DNA from: Narthecium ossifragum
Taxonomy: Eukaryota > Streptophyta > Magnoliopsida > Dioscoreales > Nartheciaceae
DNA: 64,000 nt
NCBI GenBank assembly: GCA_963920575.1
Contig: OY986965.1
Coordinates: 10,430,290-10,494,289, forward strand
Direction of reading: 5' to 3'
Each line of letters begins with the position of its first letter. The stretch's first letter is position 1. Shown piece after piece: positions 55,250 through 64,000 of the stretch. The notes beneath the pieces were generated by a model that did not search any database, had not been told where the DNA came from, and saw nothing but the letters and a program-made list of their open reading frames with translations. Both the position numbers and the translations under genes were made by a program.

Positions 55250-55765
55250 GTCCTTCCTATGAAGCTTCCAAGCAACTCTCTCGACACATCCTGGCATCTT
55301 CTCCTTCTGGTTGGCGGTGAATTTGGTCTTGAACCGCTTCTTGGACACCGTCGAAGGCGCCATCGTCGTGGCTGTCCCCGCATTAAGCTCCTCGCTGGAG
55401 GACTCTGTTACGGAGGATCCCGGAACGACCCCAGATGGAGAGCTCAACGGGAAGGTCCCGGATACATGGATTTGCTGTTGCTTGTGGTGGGAGTGCTGGT
55501 AGTGGGATTGGTGGTCGGGAGGTGGAGGGGGGAGGAGAAAAGGCACTTTATTGTTGCCTCCGTCGACGAACTGGTAGTTCGAGGACCTGTCGCCGTCGGG
55601 GGGGCTATCGGATTCCCTGTGTTGGAAGCTTCGGTGGGATCCGCATGCCGCCCACTTAAATGACTCGGGCGTGCCAGCTTCTCCGCCCGCCATGAACTCG
55701 TTGCATCCATCGACGACATGGCCGCGCATGCTGGCGGTGTGGTTCGGCAGTCACTCCCGGTACCG
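55250..55765 (-). pseudogene. Zinc-finger homeodomain (ZF-HD/ZHD) protein, broken copy
   Basis: The minus frame reads RYRE, stop, LPNHTASMRGHVVDGCNEFM, GTPESFKWAACGSHRSFQHRE, then a Pro/His-rich linker, and KKRFKTKFTANQKEKM with ERVAWKLHRKD. This follows ZHD order: a dimerisation zinc finger (YRECLKNHAA...HAVDGCGEFM...LKCAACGCHRNFH), then a homeodomain. Several zinc ligands are lost (RECL to RE-stop-L, KCAAC to KWAAC, CGCHR to CGSHR). The homeodomain is cut after its first ~30 residues, before the recognition helix. It is therefore inactive. Its position next to LINE remains and its abrupt end fit a transposon-carried or processed fragment. Confidence 0.88.
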
Positions 55766-56209
55766 TGTCGTGGTGACGGGTGTGGTGGTGGTAACGGAGC
55801 TCTTGGCAGCTGTGAAGCCCTCTCACCGATCGCCGACGACCTTCTGACCGTCCAACGATCTCCATCGTTTCCCTCCTCTCCGCTGACCGTGACGCCCCTC
55901 TCTCTGTTGGCTTCCTCTGCAACCATCTTCCTCGCCACCTCCCCCACTTCCTGTCGTGACCTCGAGCACCGAATCGCCGCCTCCCTAGACCATGCCTTCG
56001 TCACCGATTTCCTCGCTATAGCACTCGACTTCTCAGGCGAGCGCATCGCCGACCTCGACGCCATGACGAGGATCCTCACCGCCTTCGTGGAGGAGGCGGG
56101 GTGGGGGGAGCCTGGGGGGCAGGAGTGGCCGCCGCGCATGGTGTGCTACTTGCTCCAGGGCGATGCAGAAGGTTGCCCGAGTTGCAATGCAGGGATAAAA
56201 TGGACTTAA
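55718..56209 (+). other. Unrecognised open frame, possibly a captured coding fragment
   Basis: A 163-codon plus-strand frame ends at TAA 56207-56209. Its second half (CRDLEHRIAASLDHAFVTDF, ALDFSGERIADLDAMTRILT, AFVEEAGWGEPGG) has balanced, protein-like composition and GC-rich codons. The first ~40 codons overlap the ZHD fragment on the opposite strand and are not expected to be real. I cannot name a family. It may be part of a host protein carried here. Confidence 0.35.
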
Positions 56210-57969
56210 ATCACGGATCGGTCCAGGTTGGACTGGGTTTTTAAGCGACGAGCCATGGTTCGGGCCTGAAAGTGGATAAACTCGGTCCACCATGACCAAT
56301 ACTCTGGCCGGACTGGGACAGATCATTTGAGCTTTTCGGACACCCCAAGAAAATGGTGATAAGCTGATAGTCTATGATGAGAACTCGTTCTCGTGTCTGA
56401 GTCAAAACACGAAACTCAAACCATCAGTTTTGAGTCTTGTGGTAGAAAAGAGTCGTGATATATAGGCAACCTGCCTTTAGTTGGCTATCAGCCAACCTTA
56501 GGTGGCTATCCTGGATTGCCGACACGTGGCAATCCAGATTATGATTCGATGATCACCTGATAGCCCAGTTAACCCACCCCGCAACTCCTTCAGTGCTTCT
56601 CCCGGCCTTCTCCCTGCAGCTCCTCCATCCGACCTAGGGCATGACCCCTTTTCCCCGCGGCTCCTCCACCTGACCTAGGGCATGACCCCTTTTCTCGGCG
56701 GCCAAACCTTCAGTGCTCCTCCCCGGCCGGCTACACCATCGAGGACTTCACACATCACCCCCGCCCGGCTACTCCACCGATTTATGGCATCACTCCTTCC
56801 ATCGGTGCTCTCCGATCGACATCAAATTTATGCGGAGGAGTGTTACCTCGGGCATCACTTGAACTGTATAGGCTTCTAAGCTTCACTATTCTTCTCAAGC
56901 TTTGCTCATTGGCATCCTTTTATTGTCATGAAGCATTCATTATCATTTGCATCATCTTTTTTGTTGCAATTTATGGTGTTCTTAGTTGCTTGTTTTTCTT
57001 CTAAGGAATTTAATGAATCAACAAACTGTAACTAATTTAATGGGTAAACAAAAGCTTGTAATTGCATTTTCCTCGATTCAAGGTCATAGACCTGGTGCTT
57101 CAGAGGCTAGCATCTCTGCCTTGGTTAGTATGCTTTTTTTAAGCTCTCATAATTGATGAGCCTTTATCAAATTATTGATGCTCAGCAATGTGGTTCACTT
57201 CTTTTATGGTACTTTTGAAAGTTGTGACCTTGATGCTCGAATGTTGTTTGGGTTTTCGATTTCCATTGTTTTATGTGAATTTGAATGAAGGATGAGTTAA
57301 CATGTTGCCTTGGCTGATTAAGCACATTCAGTTTCATGTTTGCTTTCCAGATATAGCTTTGTACAAAAATATGGCATTTTCTTAAGCCCTATGAACAGAG
57401 CATAGTGATATAATGACTCTTTTTAAGTCATGAGATATGTCCTCTACCTTTATCCCATTGTATATAATGTAGTTACTTTTAAAGCATAGGACTTGCTCAT
57501 TTTTTTTTGCATATGACCTATATTTCTATTTTTATTTTTTTGGCAAGTTGCATTGTTCTGGGACTTTGTTCTTGATAGATCTTTCACCTCAAGTCTTAAG
57601 AAGTTTTCTGAAGAAAAATTCTCACAGTATACCAAATATTTTTTTATCTAATCTGCAAGATTAGATCTATCTGAGATAGTCGTGGTAGAATGGATTTTTT
57701 TATCTAATCTGCAAGATTAAATTCCTTACAGTTTGTTGGATCATAGTGTTGGCTCTATTATTGTTCTCTTCTTCTCCGATCTTGAATATGCTATGTTGAC
57801 TTGAAAATGATAATAAATGTTTTAGCTCAAAAGAAGTTCTTGATTAGTTAGAAGTCTTTAAGCAAATATGCTATCTATTTGATGTTTGGTGACAATAAAT
57901 GTTTTAGCTTAATAAGAAAATCCTGGAAGAAGGTTCTTTAACTGTGCAATAAATCTTGTTTGATTGCAG

Positions 57970-58276
57970 CCTCAAGGTGGATGTGATTTCTTTCATTGAG
58001 TTGATGGAGAAATATGTGAACGCGAAGAGACAGTCATTGCTAGGTTGAACAAGAATATTCAAAGCCTAAAAGCTGTTATAGAGAGCTTGAATTGTAAAGA
58101 GGACGATGACATTGGTGAAATCAATGTATAAATCCTCTCGTCAAACAAGAGATCTTGATCATGTTATTGCAGGCTTGAAAATGGATGTGAAAAGGCTCCA
58201 AAACAGAGTCCATGGGTTGTATGTAACAATTGTAGTGCTCGTAGTAGCCATTGTACTAATGGCGAACATGTCTTGA
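57970..58276 (+). pseudogene. GRF zinc-finger protein, C-terminal fragment
   Basis: The frame reads PQGGCDFFH, stop, VDGEICEREETVIARL, then NKNIQSLKAVIESLNCKEDD. In another frame it continues to MDVKRLQNRVHGLYVTIVV, a ~20-residue hydrophobic segment and a stop at 58276. Plant GRF-type zinc-finger proteins end this way: the last zinc ligand lies in GC-FF-W-D, followed by a coiled coil and often a C-terminal membrane anchor. Only the last exon is recognisable, with a stop (Trp to TGA) and a shift near 58130. It lies in the middle of an inverted-repeat element, so it was probably captured. Confidence 0.65.
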
Positions 58277-60150
58277 GTGTGAATGTGTATTCCTTTTGTG
58301 TCAGTATCTTTGAATATGAACAGGAAAATACTGAGGGCTTCATCAGTAGTGTGGATTCTCATGGGATTTGTAGCTTTCTGTATGTAATACCTAGAGATCA
58401 TTGCAAGCAGATCTTTCTACTAGCTAGTTATCTAAGTGTGATGAACTCTCTAATCAGAACATTGGTTAGGTATGGTGGTAGACCATGTGCTATGTCACAT
58501 GTATGTTCTAAAGAAAATACTGCATAACTGTGTATACATAGTCATTTGCAAATTCTAAAGGAAATGCAGCTTGTATAAATACCCAGCCACAAACAACACG
58601 TAGATGATATTTTGTGCTCCGGATGCTTGAAATAGGTGGTGTATACATAGGGATAGGTTAGTCTTCTCTGCCAACCTGTGCTGACTTTTCCTAGTTTCAT
58701 GTTGTTACTAGAGTCTACTTCACGTGGAAGATCTAAGAGCTGTTCTTGGTACATCTTTTGTTTTCGTCAGTATGAGAGTATTCTGTTCCGCAATCAACTT
58801 AGAAAGCAAGTATCGAATTGATCAACTTAGAAAGCTCTTGATCCACAGTTTTTGCTTGTTTCAGATTTAGTTTTAATATTTTCAATTCAAGCTTATCTTA
58901 TCTCGCTTGCAGTTGGGTAGAAGTTTATTTGTATGTGTATTAAACTAAGTATAAAAGGTAAAACAAATGGAATTTATGAAAAAATTTGACAACATTTTCT
59001 TTGTATACTCGATATAGCATCAACTGCGTACAATTGTTTGAATTCACTTAATGTGTTTGAATACAATTGATAGCATTTCCTTTGTACGCCCTCACAAGCA
59101 TTGAATTAACAAGAATCATTTTCACATTGACAGTTTTCACATATGACCACCTTTCCACGTCGACAATATGACCACATTTTCACCTTGACAAGAAAGAAAG
59201 TTTCCACGCTCCTACAATAAAGCATCATTTCACTCCTACATAATTATCATTAGTTCTCTCATCCATCTTGACAAGAAAGTAAGTCACAATCACATTTCTC
59301 CATCGCTGTCATTATGAAACGACTCATACATGCTTCTATGTTGAAATTCCTACATGAAAACATATAAATTAGCATATATATATACATCACTGTTTAAGTA
59401 ATTAAATCAGCCATAACTTGTCTTATTGCAGGAAAAAATTGCTAAACAAAGTTGCTTTAAATGCTAACAACCTTCATGGATTATAACTTCATTAATTAAT
59501 ATGTAATGATGCCAATTAGGATGCTAGTATAATGAGATGGCAACAAACATGACATAGTATCCAAAGCAGAAAACTAGAATGAGCTTCAGTATTTGATCAA
59601 TTTTGTAAATGGCAAGAGAACCTAGTATGTCATTGCTATTCATCATGTCTATGGAATCACCCTTTCATATATGCATGTCATGATCAATTTTGGATCATTA
59701 ACCTATGCAAGAAGGTAAGCTACCTGTGGGTGATGTACAACACTGCAGATGATAGAAATTAAAGCTTTGCAAGCAAAATAAATTTCCTTCTAAAAGCTAA
59801 AGTACTGCAGGTATTATTTGTTAGAAAGAGACTTGAGTTTCCCCATTGACCATTTCAGCTAATTGGCTTCCGGAAATATAAAAGTCAAATTGAACTAATA
59901 AATTTATCGATCGGCTCATTGATTCGAATATGAAATATGCTATCCAAGCTTCCGAATAAACAATCTGCGTCAATTGAGGAAAATAGGGGCCCCAAGTGTC
60001 TTGATAGTATAAATTAAGAGCAGTAAGAATGTAATTAAAAAAATCAGCAAAACACTGAAGGCAAAAGAATAAGTATCAAGGTGCCAATTAAGTGCTTAAG
60101 CTAAACTATACTTACGAAAAGGAATAGGCACCCTTGATAGGGAAAACTTT
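58277..60150. other. AT-rich interior of the inverted-repeat element, nothing coding seen
   Basis: Scattered short frames only. I see no conserved motif, tRNA or microsatellite of note. 56560-57960 is likewise non-coding, apart from a duplicated CCTAGGGCATGACCCCTTTT word (56634 and 56679) and a duplicated TTTTATCTAATCTGCAAGATTA word (57642 and 57698). Confidence 0.5.
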
Positions 60151-60439
60151 TGGGAGTTCAATGAAACCTTAGATTAATTTGATTTGATTTCTCAAACCTA
60201 ACATGCTTCGATTTCTCATAAAAGCCAATGTTCGAAACAAATCTGTAACATGAGAATGGAAATCTGAACTTTTGGAAAACAAATCTGAAACAAATATGAA
60301 TGTAGAAAACAAATCTGAAACTAATCTTCGAAACAAATCTAAACTCTTGGAATGGTGCATACTACACAAAAAAAAAAAATCCAAACCTGAGGTGGATGTC
60401 GATCGGAGAGCACTGACATCACTGCGGTGGAAGCCGTTC

Positions 60440-60770
60440 ATCGGAGAATGATGGAGGTTGAAGCCGGACGCCGGGCGGATGGCGTCCGTGGTGGAAACCG
60501 TCCGCCGCTCGCCTAGATCGATGGAGGGCATCCGCAGTGGAAGTCGTCTGTCGCTTGCCGAGATCGATGGAGGGTTTGTCAAGCAGCTTCGTCGCAAGCG
60601 CTGCCGGGAGCGGTGGAGGAGCCGCTGCCGCCGATGGAGGAGGGGTGATGATGTAGTCCGGGTGGAGGAGCCGCCGATGGAGGAGGGGTGATGCTGTAGT
60701 CCGGGTGGAGGAGCCGTCGGGAGGAGGGGTGATGCCGTAGCCCAAGTGGAGGAGCCGCCGATGGCCACCC
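60440..60770. repeat. GC-rich short tandem repeats near the right TIR
   Basis: A ~60-bp unit containing GCCGAGATCGATGGAGGG-like sequence occurs twice (60475-60575). A ~45-bp unit with GGAGGAGGGGTGATG and GTGGAGGAGCCG occurs about three times (60625-60755). The ~200-codon Pro/Ser-rich frame on the minus strand comes from these repeats. Confidence 0.8.
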
Positions 60771-60907
60771 TGGGTGAAGCACTGAAGCCCTCACCCGACC
60801 TAGGTTGCTATCCTGGATGATGCATCGATCTCCACCGTCAATTTCAAAACTTGGATTGCCATGTGTTGGCAATCCAGGATAGCCACCTAAAGGTCGGGTT
60901 GGCTAGC

Positions 60908-61493
60908 AAACATTATTCGGTAGAAAATGTCAATTCATATGAGCTGTGCTTGTATTAGTCAAGTACAGATTGCGATAAGAGTCAGGTTGATCTAGTCCAG
61001 AGTTCAGTTTTTTTATTTGAACGAATCCCAGGTTCTCGTCTGTCCCACATACAATGATAGTGATACACACAACTAGCTTTTTCATACTCGCGAAACGTGT
61101 AATTAGTATAAAAAACAATGAATTGAGGTCCAGGGGATCTTATGAATGTAAAAAGCCCACAAGCTCATGACACAAAAAAAAGAATATTGACTGCAATCCT
61201 TCCATCTTTGATGTTCCAAAACAGGCCAAGGATAATCTTCCCAAAACGAACTGAATCGATGTACATGAACTCAGCACCGCTCCCATTCATTTTCGTCTCC
61301 TCAAATCTCAGAAAATGCTATAACTTTGATCACATTCTTTAGCATCCAAATCACCTTGATATGTGGAAAGGTGCTGTCACCATCATCTTCAGGCAGCCTT
61401 GTCCAAATGTACAACCCCTCTGGTTCGTTTCAGGAAGTGGATCTTCTCAGAGAAATTTGAGGCATGATTATCCTCTCAAAGTTGCATAATGGA
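60908..61493 (-). other. 3' flank of the TBL gene
   Basis: Between the inverted-repeat element and the TBL stop codon, about 585 bp of AT-rich DNA presumably contains the 3' untranslated region and terminator. No other gene or repeat is evident. Confidence 0.5.
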
Positions 61494-64000
61494 TTATCCT
61501 GCTCCCATCTTGTATGTGATTTGTGCTGCCAAGATGTCAACCCAGGTGTCCGGCACACCCGGAAGGCACCAGTGCATGCAGTCCTGACCCCAGATTGCAA
61601 CTGCATCCTTCTTCCCTAACCAGATTGCTGGATGAGCATCTGCCCTATATTCACTCAAATGAGTAAGGTTCAGCAACTGGATATGTGTGTCACGTAAAGC
61701 TTGCTGGATTAGAAAATTAACTTCTCTTGCCTCCTTATTCACGCCTTTATCCCTAGGATCAAACCAAGAATTAAGCTGTCCAGACATGAGTTTCAGACTC
61801 AACTATCATGCCAAATATAAGCAACTTATTATAACGCTTACAGTGAATGAAAAATAGATAATGAATACCTCTCCTCTGCTCAGAGGCTCCGTGAATAAGC
61901 AACTCCCATTGTGATCCCAGTCTCCACCATGGAAATGCCTAGGGGACTGAGAACGCCAGAACTTGATGGTCTTTTTTGGAACTTCCATTTCTATGTAAGA
62001 GACCATACTCTCAAGGACAACTTTAAGTCCATCAAAAATTCCCAGTGGAGGAACTATTGGATTCCCTTCTCTATAGAAAACCAGTGGAGTTTCTTTTGGA
62101 AATTTATCAAGTCCCCACCTGTGCCCAATGGAAGCAAATTAGTACTTGTCTAGCTAGATCCCAAGCAATAGATCCATTTAAATTATATCAAGTTCGTCTG
62201 ACGAGGAACATAACAGTTCCAGTTGAGAGCATACAAATGAAAAAAGCATGATAGCAAGCTGAAGACCACCAAATGCAAAGGTTTGACAAGAAGAAACGTT
62301 AAAGTATGAGCGGCAAACATTGAGAATGAGATGTAAGGTGCTATAAGAAAACAGAAGCTAGCCAGGATTTTCTCTGTGTGATTAAGACCAAAAATTTAGT
62401 TTGGCAACTGATTCCAAACATCATGCCAGAGAAAATCAGATTCTCAGAAAAATAATTTCATCCAAGGTTACATATTACACAAGAAAAAGCACTAAACTAA
62501 TAAAGTGAGAATGCCACCACTACATGGGAAAGAAAATTTAAGTCCAGAACTCATCAAGGAACTCTGTAGTCTTGCAGTACTCATTTCATAAAATAAAAAA
62601 AAATGAGAAAAACTCCTTATTTTAGCTACCAAGGTCAAAGAATGATGCTAGATGCTGCAATTGATAAAGTTCCCATACTTTCAAGAGTTGAAAGATAGCA
62701 GCAATGTCCAAGTGCAAGGAATCAGATAAAGCATTTCAATAACGTCTGCGGCTTTCTGGTATCACCTTTTTAAAAATGATCAGCATCACGAATATATGCA
62801 TCGTTATTAATCTATCTCACCAATATACGCATCACAATTAGATCTTTTGGCTATCGGCGTCATGTATTTGGTAAATTTTACTTTCCATCATGCACATTAA
62901 TTTTTAACCATATAGCAAACAAGAGATATTACAACATAAACTAAATCATGCTCTTTCTATATGCAGCACAGGACGTTACTAAAACAATAGATTTGCAGAT
63001 TATAAAGTAGGAAAGTTTAACGGACGAGTTTAGAGTTTAGGATATTACCAATGCCCAGTATTAAATACCAAGACATCATAGAAATCGGTGACATTCGACC
63101 AATCATCAGCTGGAACGTCAACATCTACCTTGTATAACCCTTTCAGTCCATCTTTACTTAGGTGAGCCAACTGTTCCACGGGCTGCCACCTTTATATAAT
63201 TAGTTTGGACTGAGTGAGCACCAAATACTAAAAATAAAATGCACCAAACGGATAGACTCATAACCAAGACATAGGTATAAACAAGTTAGAACAATGAATC
63301 TACTAGCCATTCACATTATAGATTCAATCATGCCTCTTCTATTACATATGCTTCTGAGGTATGCAGTCGTGACTAGACCAGACATTTCACGCATATATAA
63401 TAGAGAAATATCAAAGTTGACAAGAATTAGAACAACCATGACGAGAGATGAATTTAAATGAAGTAATTATTCACAAATTGTAGACTGTACTTGTGTTGTT
63501 AATCCGCGGATATATCTTATTTATTTTGCTTCTCTATAGTTCTTTTGCTTTCAAGATTGAACATGGTAAACGTACGAAGAAAGCCACCAATCCATCGACA
63601 TCCATAGAATTCAAACAAAGAAATCGAGCAAAAGAACGCGAACCTACTCATATCTAGCAAGCAACACAGCACGGTGATATGCGACGGTGACATCGAACCG
63701 GGGGAAGTACCCTCCCCTCCAAGTGCCCTTCCTCTTCCACTTGCGCGCCGACGAGTCAGCCGACCTCAGCGCGCAGAGGAACGCCACGAGAAAGTTCTCG
63801 TTCAGCGAGTCCCCAACAAACCAAATCTTTCGTCCCCGCATCGCCTCTAGAAACCCCTCCGGATCCAGTCGCGGGACCGGTAAACCCCCGCAGCCCTCCG
63901 GCACCCACGCCCAGGAGGTGATCGCGTCCATGTTAGCCCGGCCGTTCTTGATGCAGTTCCAGGCGTTCCGGTGGAAGGGGCAAGCAGAGTCGTAGAGCGG
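61494..64000 (-). CDS. Trichome-birefringence-like (TBL) O-acetyltransferase, 3' four exons
   Basis: Exons on the minus strand are >64000-63648, 63189-63049, 62118-61869 and 61775-61494, all GT/AG, frame open to TAA 61496-61494. The first visible exon has CPFHRNAWNCIKNGR and, further on, IWFVGDSLNENF, the GDS motif of the PC-esterase fold. Exon 2 ends DVLVFNTGHW. Exon 3 has MEVPKKTIKFWRSQSPRHF and GGDWDHNGSC. Exon 4 has LTHLSEYRADAHP, then WGQDCMHWCLPGVPDTW, holding the catalytic DxxH. TBL proteins are Golgi type-II membrane enzymes that O-acetylate cell-wall polysaccharides. Recalled sequence suggests the TBL12/13 subgroup. The N-terminal anchor lies beyond the window. The gene appears intact; introns are 458, 930 and 93 bp. 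Confidence 0.95.

Larger units (their letters stand above)
56482..60907. mobile_element. ~4.4-kb inverted-repeat DNA element carrying a gene fragment
   Basis: 56482-56536 and 60851-60907 are inverted repeats. GCCAACC, then TTAGGTGGCTATCCTGGATT, GCC and CACRTGGCAATCCA occur on both. Inside each end, GGATTGCC and GGCAATCC form a smaller palindrome. The interior holds GC-rich repeats at both sides, a GRF zinc-finger gene fragment (57970-58276) and AT-rich DNA, but no transposase. I found no clear target duplication, so the exact ends and superfamily (perhaps Mutator-like) are uncertain. Confidence 0.62.

Noticed and set aside
60169..60768. A 199-codon minus-strand Pro/Ser-rich protein
   Set aside because: It is produced by short GC-rich tandem repeats, starts at the repeats and has no recognisable domain.

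Overview
The window is nuclear DNA of a flowering plant, probably a monocot. This is an inference from spliced plant genes, Tekay-type chromovirus and Tat-like LTR elements, a 5S-bearing Cassandra LTR, Tourist/PIF elements and GC-rich gene fragments. No bacterial, organellar or viral genes were seen. Two host genes look intact: a three-exon thioredoxin-like CXXS1 gene (12313-13017, minus) and a trichome-birefringence-like (TBL) acyltransferase gene that runs off the right edge (61494-64000, minus). Almost everything else is mobile DNA or broken gene fragments.

Left third: an LTR end (1-409); a solo LTR with target-site duplication (TSD) TGAAA (608-2954); a decayed PIF/Harbinger element (4232-6025); and a ~6 kb inverted-repeat element (~6085-11995). 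That element is full of GA/CT microsatellites, carries pieces of an ARF-GEF gene (BIG type) and a CLV1/BAM receptor kinase, and is itself hit by a 1,075-bp Tourist-like element. After CXXS1 come a tRNA-Asp-like relic and broken AHL, PPR and class III peroxidase fragments.

Middle: a 9.6-kb Tekay-like Ty3/gypsy element (16241-25872, TSD GGTTG) sits 2 bp inside the 3' LTR of an older element (15981-16240 plus 25876-29256). From about 29785 to 54760 a LINE is split by two solo LTRs (30281-46308, TSD CAGGG; 47111-54621, TSD CATAC). Each is a nest. The first holds a solo LTR (30912-39456, TSD ACGCT) split by a non-autonomous Tat-like element (31750-37912, TSD ACGTG), and another solo LTR (39501-44175, TSD CCATT) split by a third (42058-44163). 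The second holds a Tat-like solo LTR (47538-49109, TSD CAAAC), a Tekay-type solo LTR (49238-51686, TSD CTATA) and a Cassandra solo LTR (51772-52219, TSD AACAT). Removing the 47111 insertion restores the LINE ORF1 reading frame through to an ATGA overlap with ORF2, which confirms the reconstruction.

Right part: a zinc-finger-homeodomain pseudogene (55250-55765, minus), a ~4.4 kb inverted-repeat element (56482-60907) carrying a GRF zinc-finger gene fragment, then the TBL gene.

The most unusual signal is that LTRs of unrelated families carry irregular arrays of one palindromic core, GATCGATC, which I did not see outside LTRs. A second is a short inverted repeat near the LTR start that keeps its pairing through compensatory changes. 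LTR families are called A (Tekay-type, starts TGTGAGGACCTG), B (starts TGTGAGGACCCG) and C below.
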